A stretch of DNA of 64,000 nt from Trileptium ribeirensis (Eukaryota > Nematoda > Enoplea > Enoplida > Thoracostomopsidae): contig JASANE010017374.1 of assembly GCA_030248225.1 (NCBI GenBank), positions 1 through 64,000 on the forward strand, in the 5' to 3' direction. How positions within the stretch are numbered: the first letter of the stretch is position 1; each line of letters starts with the position of its first letter. Below the pieces are notes generated by a model. The model was given only the letters and a program-made list of their open reading frames with translations, did not search any database and was not told the DNA's origin. The translations under genes and the position numbers were made by a program. This document shows, in pieces, positions 26,406 through 38,500 of the stretch.

Positions 26406-27942
26406 TCCTAGTCTAATGGAAGTTGTTTTATCTAGCGGGATTTAAAGTGAAATGCGTGATAATTTAGCTTTACGATTTAAATTTTAAGTTTCACCTAGTT
26501 TATCCTCAGCAGAACACCTAATCCGCTGTAGCCACATGGCCCCCACAGGGTTCCGACGGGCCCTGGAACGTTTAACGTCGGCTGTTCTAGCTTACAACTT
26601 GATCTCCTGGGTGCTTAGATATCTAGAGGCAACGTTTTCCAATAAAATTTTATCTTCCGACCGAGTGTAACTAGTAAGGCAATAAAATTCATAAGTAATT
26701 CGTTGGACCATTCTCGCTGCAATACCATCACTCTAACAGGTCAATAATGGTGGCGGACCGCTCGTGTCAGGGCTTGGGGTATTCTCGTCCGCAAGCCGTG
26801 GCACGAAGGGTCGGCCCGTCCAAATGGGACGTCCTTATCACGCTGAGAATCCAATAACACGGGCACGTCAATTGATTTTCAACAATTTATTCACAAATGA
26901 AGTACAAAGTCAATTTATAATGGTCATTGGGTACAGTACACGTGTAGTTTACAAACGACAACAGTAATACGCTACCCGTCCGAGTACTCGTCCCCGTGTC
27001 TAATGCGAAGGAGGAGGGAGAGGCGCGAGCGAGGGCGTTCCCGGCTGGGCCGGACCAGAATCTATATATATATCCGAGGCGTTCCACGTAAGTCAGTTGT
27101 CGCTCGGGCTATGCGTCTGGCGTGCTTCGAAGTTCGCTCTCAACAACGTGCGGCGATGCCTGCAATTCGAGCCATGCGGGGAAGGGAGGGGTCTCGGTGT
27201 AGCAATGACCGGGCATGAGTTCGGGTGCGGGGAAAGCAGGGGCCTAACGTACAAAATAAAACTTAATCATGGTAATAAAATCAAATATGGTACACGGCAT
27301 AACATTGTCCAGGCAAATGATGACTTATAAGTGTCAATAAAAAACTATCAGTCACGGTTTGATCAACGAGTCGCCTACATCTCGGTCCAAGGATAAGATG
27401 CGGTCCGCGTGCATTTCCTGTCTTACAGATGCTGCCTAGCGTCTCTAACAAGTCACTCCTCTCATTCCATCCTGAGGCCAGGTTCTTTGTTAATCCTGCA
27501 TTTGCTGTTGTCTCAACAACTTGAATAGTCCAACTGGGAATTCGGCCCTCCTGGGCCCTTATAATCGATAACCGGTATGCCGGTAGTGACGCGGCCGATT
27601 TTGGTGGCTGAGTAGTCCTTGAACTATGTCATATCAGGAGGTACTCCTGGCTACTATTCCGATCGCCTACATGGACGGGAGGCACGAGCAATTGTTGTCC
27701 CTAGCGATTTTCCTAGGCGACCGAGGCCGCACTTTTGACTGTTTTGACATACTTCCGTGCCCGTCCCACAACTGAGACGCGTTTCGCCTAGGGTGGGTTG
27801 GGGTCAGTTGCTTTGGGGGTTGTTTCAGTTGGTGCCTTTCTTTCCTGTTTTCTTGCTTTGTTTCTTTGGTTTCTTTCGTTTCCCTTGTTGCTTTTCTTTG
27901 TCTTGCCGTCCTCTCTCTATCGCTGATCCTATTGCCTTATTG

Positions 27943-28002
27943 CACTGTACTCATCGAAATTGTACAGTGTCTCAACTGCACTATCGAAATTGTGCAGTTG
28001 AG
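27943..28002 (+). other. Two tandem hairpins with the same loop and covarying stems
   Basis: Hairpin 1 is CACTGTAC (27943-27950), loop, GTACAGTG (27962-27969). Hairpin 2 is CTCAACTGCAC (27971-27981), loop, GTGCAGTTGAG (27992-28002). The loops are nearly the same (both contain ATCGAAATT). The stems share ACTG.AC / GT.CAGT with a T-A pair in one replaced by C-G in the other, a compensatory change. A tRNA-like sequence begins about 35 nt downstream. Confidence 0.75.
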
Positions 28003-28033
28003 TTATTGCTAAAATTTTAACAATTGTCCTCAT

Positions 28034-28110
28034 AACTCGATGGTCGAGTGGTTAAAACTGGAAAACTCTGCAGCGGACTTAAATTCTCCGTGCAGGATCT
28101 AAACCTAACA
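28034..28110 (+). tRNA. Class II tRNA-like sequence (Leu/Ser type), probably a pseudogene or SINE head
   Basis: TGGTCGAGTGG at 28041-28051 is a perfect RNA polymerase III A box with the GAGTGGTTAA context typical of tRNA-Leu/Ser. GGATCTAAACC at 28095-28105 matches the B box at 9 of 11 positions. The 54-nt spacing suits a class II tRNA. Between them, CTGCAgCGGA and TCCGTGCAG form a long arm with CTTAAATTC in its loop, so the apparent anticodon would be TAA (Leu). The D stem is imperfect and the acceptor stem does not pair convincingly, so a functional tRNA is doubtful. No T-run terminator follows directly. Confidence 0.35.
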
Positions 28111-28111
28111 A

Positions 28112-28142
28112 GGGAAAATGGAAAAAAAAGAGAGAGAGAGAA
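28112..28142 (+). repeat. Purine run with (GA)n
   Basis: An A-run followed by a short GA dinucleotide repeat, just after the tRNA-like sequence. It could be the simple tail of a SINE-like element. Confidence 0.5.
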
Positions 28143-30593
28143 ATCGTGCAAAAGCTGAATCGGGGCATACATAGTACATAGCCTAACGGGCAACCAGGGA
28201 TAAAAATAAAAACTGCTTGAACTCAGCGATCAAGTCGCTCCTAAAAGAAAACGGGGTTTTGCACTTGTTCTGTTTGGGGCCAAAACGATTCGCGAAAGGT
28301 CGCGATTTTTCTTTACGACAAGGAGAGTCCTATAGTTTCCTTTTGAACTTTGTGTGCGCTGACGTGCCTTGGGAAGCGTTTATTGAGTCCGACCGGGGTA
28401 CCTAGTCGTCGTCGGTTCATTTTAGTGAGATGTAATTTTCCTCGACATTACCACCGAGTGGGGTCAGGTACGTTGGCTGGAGTGAACTTTGCTGATTTCA
28501 GCGGTTTGGCTAAAGGGGTTTTAAAAAGAAGAACGTGATTGGTCGCTGTCAATTTACCGGGCCACTGGCAAGCGGTGTCGTACGAGGCGGTTGGGATCTC
28601 GGGCCGTCTAGTCCATTCTAAGTGAAGCTCTTTCAAACCTTAGTAGTGCACCAAACGCTCATCCTTACAAATCGAGAGCCAACTGCAATCCGACAATGCT
28701 GTGTAAAACGCTGCTCCGTACGGAGTGCCAAGACCTTAGGCTCAAGCTAAAATCACTTAGAATTTGTTTAGTCTTTTGGATTCCCCAAATTTTCCTAGCT
28801 CAACTGACAAAATAAATTTTTAGGGCTTTCTAAAGCCCGACAGAGGCTAATCCTCTGTCCCTAACTTCACTTCCGTCCGAGCTCAAGCAGCGGCATGAGC
28901 ATCGAACGGTCTACTAAACTGTAATTTGGTAAACCATAAGCATAATCAGAAACAAGCGAATAAGCGAATCCTTATGATCTAGAGGTAAAGTTTTACCGTG
29001 GTCAGCTCAGGATAATTCGACAGCCCTAACTCAAGAGTACTAAGTCATGTAAAAGCACGTAGACGAGAAGCGTCCATTTTAATTCGCCTTACCTATGACC
29101 ACGGGGAATCAGAATGACTTCGACTGGTGTGTTCACAACCTAACGTCCCCCCCGTGCATTCGATCGCGATGCCTAAACGGAACTCGACTCGAGGAGGCTA
29201 GTCAAGGAACAGAAAATTGTACTCAGATGACATGAAAAACATGACGTCCTCTAACGGGCGCCTGGTCAAGCTATCGGAGGTGGAATTATGCGACAATCGT
29301 TCAAATTTCAACGGTCTGTTACATTTTGCTCTGGGGAAAATAAACCCCCATTCAGTCAGTTCTCTTTCGGACTTACAACCTTTGATCCGGGACAGCAATA
29401 GCTAGTCCCCTTCCGCGAGACGAAAGGTGTCTACGCGGGTCCTCCAACGATCGACCTCCATTCCACACGCGAACCAAAAACAAAAGAGGAAAGCACGGGA
29501 AAGTCGAAAATGTTGTGAAATAAATACAATAAAACAAAAGCGTCGGAGCCGGTCAGTAAAGTCGACCGAACTCCGCGCTGCCGAAGTCGAACTGATTCAG
29601 AGAGACGACGCGATAGTCGTCGCTTCAAAATTTTCTGCTATATTGAAGCATGGCGATTTTGTCGCCATCCAATCGGCGTTGTTCTTTTGACGCCCACTTT
29701 TTCGAGGTCAAACCCGGGCGCCCAATCGAAAAATTCCCCAAATTTTATTTTTGACAGCTATCGTAAACCCTGGGACCCCGTTAGAGAGAGTCGGCTTCAA
29801 TCGAAATCGCCGACATCAAACTTGAACCCTCCGAATACTCGGAGGTCGACCATCTGTGCTTTTCAGCTTAAATTCTGATGTAACCTCCAAAAGTTATGTC
29901 AAGAATATCTCTGGAGATCATTACTCAGATCTCTTAAGCTCATTACTTAATGCTAAATCGACTATTAAAACCCCAACTGTTCTACAAAAATGGTTGGGTC
30001 ACCCGTCAACTTTCAAATTTTGAATTTTCTTTCCAAATCAATTGCTTGGATTAAGCTGGAGATCTGTCTTCTTCGCCTCCTAGCTCTCATTCATCAAATT
30101 TTTCCCCAGCTAACTCGCCGATTTAAAGCCAAATTTCTGCTATTTAGCGAGTTAGCTGCCTCATCCATCACTTAATTAAGCTTAATTGGAGGGCATCTGG
30201 GGCTAAATTTTATCGCCCTATCTATGGATAAACGTGCAAACATTGCACGTTTATATGTTGGCTTACAAGATAAAGCCAAACATTCCTAGAATTCCTAGCA
30301 TTCCTAGTTAAATTTCAAATATCCCGATAGGACGTCTGTGGGCGTCCCAAAAAAGGGGGGAACCTAAGGTAGGAATTAACTTATTCTATGTCCCAGGACG
30401 CAGCACAATCCTAAGTATCTTTTGGTCTATCCGGGGTCCTATTCAGGAGCTCCCGGAGCCCACGGGAGGACCCTAAACCTACCCCCCATCAGTCCTATTC
30501 CTATGTGTCCAGTCCGTCCGTAAAACTCACAAATTTAAGAAAATTTTACATGTCCGTCCTCGTCTGTCCCGTTTTTTGTGTCCTTTTACATAC

Positions 30594-30860
30594 TATATAT
30601 ATATATATATATCTACATATTTACATGTATCTATATCCACAAACACATATACATACAATACTCATGAGCACACATTACACATGAGACACACAGGCGACCT
30701 GAGCGACAGAAAGGTCGCTCAAGTTCACACTAGAAACACGCAGAACCACAACAACAACAACAATAACAACATCGACACAACAGCACAGCAACCACAACAA
30801 CAACAACAACAGCAGCAACAACACATACACACACGTACACACACACACATGGCGACAGCA
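30594..30860. repeat. Microsatellite cluster: (TA)n, (CA)n, (CAA/CAG)n
   Basis: TA repeats near 30594-30613, CA-rich sequence, then CAA/CAG runs around 30741-30830 and CA repeats to about 30850. The long open frames on both strands here (Gln/Asn/Thr-rich on plus, Val/Leu/Cys-rich on minus) are by-products of these repeats. Confidence 0.85.
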
Positions 30861-31056
30861 ACGACGACAACCGACCAAAAGAAGTCGGTTAAAGAGAGTG
30901 GAAAAGGAAAAAGAGGAACAAAAAGAAAGGCACAAAAAAGGTGTCGGGACAGGGGGTTCCCGAGGGAATTTCGAGGGGCTGGGGCGTGTCGATCCCAGGA
31001 CGAAAAACGGGGCCGAGTGATACGAAACACGAGGGGGTTGGACGCAAGTGGCGGGG

Positions 31057-31078
31057 TCGGAACCCAATTTTGGGTTCC
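31057..31078. other. Short hairpin
   Basis: CGGAACCCA and TGGGTTCCG, separated by four nt, form a 9-bp stem in the GC-rich region. Confidence 0.6.
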
Positions 31079-31079
31079 G

Positions 31080-31800
31080 CCATGTACTAGCATACAGGGT
31101 TTCGGCGGGCTCTCCCGTTCTCACGGTTGGGCGGAAGCGACGCCGCGACATGGTTGAACTCGGCTTGGAAAGACGATTCCAACGAGGGGTGTTCCCTACC
31201 TTAACGGCAGCAGGTATAGAGGGCACTAATTGATCCCGGTTGTTAAAAACCGTTAGAGAGTGTCGGCAAAAAGTGGGGGCACATTTTCGGCTCTCCCGGG
31301 TTAACGGGCGGCAGATGGAGACCCGCCGGGCATCGTTGAAGATGTTCCTCGACGCGACAAAATGCAATGAGCGGCATTATGCCTACCTTTGAGTTGGGGT
31401 TAAATTTTTCGGTTCAGTCTGTACCCATCTTAGCTCGCGTATGCCAAATTGGGGGGGCAAATTATCGGTCATAAGAGGCTAACGCAAAAGCGGACAAAGA
31501 CCCGCCGGATATCGTTGTGCTCGCCAGGAGCAAGACAAATAAAATATGAGGGGTCGCATGAGCACGTTTAGGGTTTGTGGTCAAATAGGAAGTTGGTACA
31601 AACCGGAAGGAATTTTATGTTGAATTCTCGTGGTGCATTATGAAACAACGAAGTAAGCTATGTGGCAGCGGTAGGACTGGTTATATCGTAGACCCGTGGG
31701 GCCTCGTCAGATGCCTAGATTGATAAACTATTGGAAACACGCATACTTTCAATCAATGATCCGATGGTCACCAGAAAAACAGATTGTTAGGTGCGGGTCA
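31080..31800. repeat. Tandem repeat, about 180 bp unit, four copies
   Basis: The landmark GACCCGCCGG..ATCGTTG recurs, progressively diverged, at about 31139, 31320, 31499 and 31691 (periods about 181, 179 and 192). Each copy is preceded by a GC-rich block and followed by a GAGGGGT/GCGGCAT-like block. Confidence 0.65.
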
Positions 31801-32239
31801 GGCAACTTTGGGCGTAACTGGATGCTATAAAAATAAAAGTTCTGATACGGTGGGGGCTGGAAACTGAGCATAGGTCAGAGCATGAAGATCAGGCAACACA
31901 CACATATCTACATATATACATATTAACTATATATCCATATATACCTATTTCAGATCCACTCGGGACCGTGGTCACCAACCGAACCTAAGGCATAAGTATT
32001 GGCTGTTGATTGAATGTTTACCTATTCGTCCCCAGGATATCTCGTGAAATCCTCCAGTGATTTGCGATGTCTGGGCTCCTTCGAGAGCCCTGAAAATTCT
32101 CTCTGAACACGTCTGGGATTTTCCGGTAAATCTGGACCGTTGGACGGTTACGGGCCGATAAATAGGCCCCAGGTTGGTTACTTCCGAATAATCGCAAGCT
32201 AGACTGTACCCATTATGCAAGTTGAAATATATAAGCCAA

Positions 32240-32580
32240 ATAACCAAATTATTGTATTCGGCATACCGAAAAACCTACATATAGACAATTTTTGTTGCAA
32301 TGTACAAAGTACTGAAGACCGACTATATTGTGGAAATCGGGTTTATTGACGTTAAACCCAAATGAAAGCGTCTAAAAAAAGTAGAACATGCTCGTGCAGG
32401 ACTCTAGATAACCAAACTATCGTATTCACCGTGTGGAAAAACCTATATATATCATTCTTGACGCCCTGCACGCAATACATAATCAGACAAATGAAAGCAC
32501 ACTACATTTTGGAAATCAGGTTTTTCAAGCGTAAAACCCTTGAAACTACATGAAAAGATATAACATAGTCTAGTTAGACT
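32240..32580. repeat. Two-copy tandem duplication, about 170 bp unit
   Basis: ATAACCAAA.TAT.GTATTC, AAAAACCTA.ATATA, ATTTTGGAAATC.GGTTT and GTAAAACCC.TGAAA-type blocks recur in order in both halves. The second copy ends with CTAGTTAGACTCTA.ATA. Confidence 0.6.
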
Positions 32581-35500
32581 CTACATAGCAAAGCCATGAT
32601 ATCTAGCATGCTTGATAACGTAATAGGTACTCACTGTAATGTAAAAACGCGTAATAACATGCCGAAAATTGAAAAATCGCTATTTCTGGCAAAGGGTTGA
32701 CGAACCATATGCGGTCGGTCCCACAATGGCTCATGCAGTAGTCCTACAAAAAACTCGTGGTCACAAAGATCGTAGATCTCGACGGGCTGATTCTCATTTT
32801 TCAATGCGAAGCCTGTGTCGTGAGATATATGCTGCGAAACACAGGTAACCTTATGGTCAGATTTAGCAAAAAATCTTGAAAATTTGTTGTTTCAGTTTTT
32901 TTCCCGAAGATTGGACCAGAGCAGTTCGCGTACAACTAAATGGCACATCCTGGTTTCTTTTGCTAACCGAAATCCATCCATCCAAAGATGAATTATGAAT
33001 GACAGAAACATACACAAAAATTTTCCCAACTTCCCTCTAGCACCCTCAACCATTTTAAACCACCTTTCTTTAAGTAAGCCGATTTTATTTGACTTTTTAA
33101 CATGAAAAACACACGATACACGGATGGGTTTGCCACTTCAAGTCGAAACGACTTCCAATTCTAGCATTTTTGCACAAAATAAACGAGCAGTCATGCCTAG
33201 AAATTTGTACTAGAGTTCATACTTTTCACTAGCCAGATTTAGGACAACATACTACTAGACAGAAGACACCGATACTTATTTTTGTGATTAGTACAATAAT
33301 AATTGTTGTATCTGGTGTAAATTAAACAGTATCGGTATCGGGTTTTTGCTGCAACTTAGGTGATACTAACCAGAACAGAGCTAATGGTTTTGATGCTGAA
33401 CGCATACAAAAGTGTGAACACTAATTAATATGTATTTTAGCTAAGCGGCTTTTCCTCTGTTGCTTAGCTACTCGTGTGAAAGATTGTAAGCACCCACTAT
33501 TATTACCAAAATAGCGTACAGGTAACATGTTATAAAATTAGCCTATTTATGACGTGCTACAAAATATGACTTAGAGAAATCAAAACAGCAATTTCGGAAA
33601 TGCATAAGAACTTCAAAATCCTTGTGATTTTAGTGCTGGACTTTGTGATAAATCAGAAAAGGTTACTTTGCACAATACTTACAACTAGTGGTACACCACA
33701 CAATCGCCATGCCAGCTGTCAAGCAATTATCAGTAAAACTTTTGTGAGTTGCAGCATTTGTAAATTTTTTGCTGCTAATTTATCGAAATCAGTAGTGAAT
33801 TTAAAGCTCGAAATGTTTATGCCGCAAACTATTCTATATTGTCTTGTAACCTGTTTTACTATATGTTTCACATGCATACATTGTCAGTCGAATCATCAGT
33901 TTGGTGTATCGTTAGGTAGCTATTTTATAATTCCAAAAACTTTCTGTACGTCTTCGGGAGCAAAATGTCTTTTAAGTTATACCCCCAGCGCTAAATTGGC
34001 CAATTTTGAAGATAATTTTAGCATCATTCCACTCAGTACGACGAGCCAGCTCAGAATATGCCCACGTTCGCTGCTTTTTTGACAATTTTTTCTATTTTTT
34101 TTTTTTTGGTTTCCAGTTGTCCCAATTTTCGTATATTTCCATTTATTCTGGAAGAAGTTATTTCCATTGATATGAAATCCTAAGCCTATGCCTGACTTAA
34201 GTCGTTAACCCAAGAACCTATTGCACTGATTTTAAGCAATTCGACTCAGCTCGTCAACGCAGTTCGAACGCTATATAAAATTATCCATTTATTGACAAGA
34301 AAATTTTCTAAAATTTGAGGTAATGCGCCAGTACACTTAAAATGTGCCCAGTCATAAACGTATTTTGCAAAAAAGAGATCGGTGACCGCAATGCGTTGTT
34401 ATGAAATTGCGAATTTTGCCATCGATTTTTCGCTAACGATATTCGATCATATTTCGATTTCGTGTTGCAAAATTCAATTTTGTAGTCGAACTAAAATATT
34501 CCTTTTGTTAATTCGTAGCAAAATGGTTAAATAACACGCCGAAACCGTAACGTAGCGATAGTCGATGTTCTTGAAATCCACCAACTTAGTTAGCTTCATG
34601 TCCTAAAACAGAATATTAGTTCTTAGAGGTGGTAAATCATGTCTATTCGCGAACCCCTGCTATCTGCTTGCTCGAAATAGTTCGCGAACAGTAATATTCA
34701 ACATTACTAAATCAAATACAAAATTTTGATTTTAATGCCAACGATTTATAATAACAAATTCTGATATTAAATGTAAATATATTTCCTAGACCAACATATA
34801 CTGTGTTCGCGAACACTTGGTCAGATTATGATGAATGGGTTACACTGTCCTTAACCAAAAAGGAATATGATAAATAATTTCATCTTGGTGACTAATGCAC
34901 AAAGTACTGTTCGCGAACAACAAAACACCCTCTTCTGTTCTCGAACAGTTACGTTTAATATTTTTCTAATGAAATCAAGTTAAATCTCGCATAATGCAGT
35001 CGTGGTCGCGACCAACAAAACAGGGTCGTCTGTTCGCGAACAGTTGCATGTTGCGTGGCGTGTTTCATTATTCTAAAATTAAATTGGATTAAACATCGCA
35101 CTCGCATAATGCGCGAGTAAACTTAAAATGACCCCGCCTACCATCCGATATTTAACCCGCCATATCTTTTGTAACAGAACGCTTCTTTATGTTTGCATAA
35201 TGTAGTAAAAGCGATTTAAGAACATCAGTAAGGTGGTGTGAAATGGGTAATTTTTGGTTCGAAAATTCGTTAATGAAATCCTTAAATTGTTGAAAACATA
35301 ATTTTGGTAGTTTTAAATTCGTGTGTTTTGTTCGTGAACAGTATTACAGAGAGGCATCGCTCGACACATGGGTTGAAATAACCCAGCGATGGAAACTATT
35401 TTAAACATGTTGTTCAACATTTGAAATCAAGAATACTTAAACTTGTTCGTCAACGCAAACGTATAAAAATAAAATTTGCTCGCGAACACAAACATATATT

Positions 35501-38500
35501 CTTAAGCAAATGTTGTTCGCGAACACAAACGTAGTTCTGGAAATTTAGTTTAGTAATTACTCAAGCGACATCACTATGAGCATGTATGATTAAAATCACC
35601 AAGCATCAAATGTTTGCGAACATTTGCTTTTTAAAATTCAAGTTGCGTTAGATATACTGACATATTAATCGTGCTCGTGCTGTGTTTGAATTTACAATTT
35701 ACTAGTGAACATTTTATGGGTGAAATGGTTCGCCAAAAAGTTGTTTTTTATCGCATTCGACTATGATTACAAGTTAATAATATAATGATTGTGCAAATCT
35801 GTTGACAATTTAAAATATGAAAAATGTTTGTTCGCGAATATTTGAACATTTACAGAAATTGAACTCGTTTTGTGAACACAAATTTGTTCAATTTTATTTG
35901 AGGTGGCAATGTTCGCGAATGCTGAAAACTAAAAATTTTAACCATTTTCGTCGTTGGTAAACAAAAGTGAATCCTGAATTAATCAAAGTGCTAATCAGCA
36001 GTGAACCGTATTTTTATTAATAAGAAATCGCGTAAATTCTGTTCCAAGACAGTTAGCAATTTCTGGCAGATGGATTCTACTTTGTCCAATTTTGGTTAAC
36101 AAAAACCGTGCTAAATTCCCTGTTTGTTCCGCAACAATGACTGTCGATCCCGCATCGGCTTTGACAAAATAGGATGGACAACGGGGTCATTTTAAGCTTA
36201 GTCGCGCATAACTCATTCATGTTCGCGAATAACAATCGATACTCGCTGCGCAACCTAGTCTGCATGTGTGTTCGCTAACCAAATTTGAGGTCGGGGCTTT
36301 ACTGTTCCCGAATGACAAGCCTCAAATTGAAATTCAGTAGTAAAAGTATGTTCAACAACAACTTTAACAATTTCATTAAAATGTTCGATAACGTTATTCA
36401 TACGCTTTAAAACTCGTGACGCAAATGTTTTTAAACCGTTTGAACAGGAATATGCGGTCACCAAAATATGTTCGATTTACCGATTTTTGGGAAAGACAAA
36501 AGAGGATTGTTGTTGGGCGAATACAAAGTTTAGTCTCGCATAACCAAAAACCCACAAAATGTCATAAGTGTAGGTGAAATGAATATTTTCTGTATCAAAT
36601 AGTCGAGCTAAGCCCACTGATGCTAAAATTATTCATATATCCTCAAGATTGACCAATTTCGGGCTGAGGGAAGTTATAACCGACAAAGCCCCAAAATATT
36701 TTTATACTTATATGCCTGGCACTATTAGGGTATTAATGTCTCGAACTGTAATGGTATATTGTAACGTAAACCCCATATGACATAAATACAGTTCAAAATT
36801 TAACATATTTGGACCGCAAATTTCCCGATTACCTACTGCACCTTTGTAACTCTACACGTATTTTCGTAATCGACTATTTATACATCATTAGTTTAAGCGT
36901 ATTGTTCATTGTCCAACTTTTCTTGCGACAACGCTATATTATTTGAGTCCATGGTTTGAAAATCCCACATTTGTATGCAAGTCAAAATATATAGTAAAAT
37001 TATTGCCAAACCATTACTCAAACAATAATTATCGTGTCAGTGGAAACCAATTTGTGTAAAATCAACCATGGTGACACTAATTATATCTACAATGTATAAT
37101 TTTGTATTAATATTACCCGAACTAATGAGCAAGTCAGATTGGGTTTAGAAGCAGTAAATAATGCACTATTCTGTCTAATATATTTCAGGCTGCAACTGCT
37201 TTCTGTGTAATTAACTCATTGTCTAGAGCCATAATATATCAAAGGTACAAACTGAAGCTTAAGTTTTAATTTTGTTTTAGTGCGTCAGCAACATGCAATT
37301 AGTTTCACTTTTGTTTCACTCTGATGAGCTTAACTGTGTAATTATATCAACTATTGAAAAACATTGCCCTGTCTGAAAGTACTAAACTGTAGAAGGCTTT
37401 AAATTTAAATATATATATTTCAAAGACTTATAGTATAAAAGTATGAAAGCTAACGCAAAACTAGCTATAAGGTACATTGCAATACGGTATGATCGTGTTC
37501 ACTGGCAAAATTTAGTGCTTGGCGGCCCTAATATCGATGTTGAGATCGACGAATCCATGTTTTTTCGTTAAAAATATCATCACGGCCAACCACGGCGCAA
37601 ACATGGCTGGATTCTGGGCGTGCTTGAACGGTAAACCCAAAGATGCCCTCTGTTTCCAGTCCCAAACAGTACAATTCAAACAATGATGCCGCTCATCATA
37701 CATCACGTCCACACCGGCACCAGGATACTCACCAATAGCTTCACAACATACATCCACAGCATGCGCAACCTGCCTCGGCCGTGCCCATACAACCACTCTT
37801 TGGTCAATCACAAAAACCGCGAATTCGTTAACCCTCAAGACTCAACCGCCCACACTCAGAACATCGACGGTCTTTGGGGCCGCATCAAACGTTTTTTCGT
37901 CAACGTGCTGGCATCACCGCCGAACTGTTCCCTCGCTATCTGTACGAGAATACATGTGGCGTCAGCAATTCCGTTACAACCTACAAGGTGCGTTCTTTGA
38001 TCAGTTATGCGACATGTATCCCTTCTAAGGTAAGAAAATCACATTTTTCTACTACTTATTTAATTCTGACATCTATATTCGCCACCAATGACGCCAAGTT
38101 TTGTAACTATCTTGTATTTTGAGAAAACTAACACTGCAGTTTCATTCACCAGCTTATTATCTCAATAACTAATTGCGCAATTTTTTCTCAATAACACCGC
38201 CGCAAAGCCTGCCGTTTTTATATAATATATATATATGAAAAAATTGGCAATATCGGTCAATCCGTTCGTGATATATGTTCAAAAATGTAAAAATTTCCAT
38301 TTTTCCCACAATTACTTTTCTTCGACCCCTTAATTTTACGCGTTCACAGTGAACCACACAGCCAAACGATACCTTCGGGACCCACTCCATTCGAAAGAGC
38401 TTAAAAATAGGTCTATGGGGGCTAGGGGGTTGACAATTTTAAGCGTAGCTTTAGGCGTTTTAATGCCAAAAATGCAAGTTACTGCCCATTTTGAATCCAC

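Larger units (their letters stand above)
25201..31900. other. GC-richer, repeat-bearing region
   Basis: Base composition shifts clearly towards G+C compared with both flanks. Open frames are short and none resembles a known protein. A frame at 29861-30020 reads in a coding-like way but has no splice context or family. The region contains a repeat shared with 61.3 kb, paired hairpins, a tRNA-like sequence, microsatellites and an approximately 180-bp tandem repeat. It may be an old repeat or heterochromatic block. Confidence 0.5.
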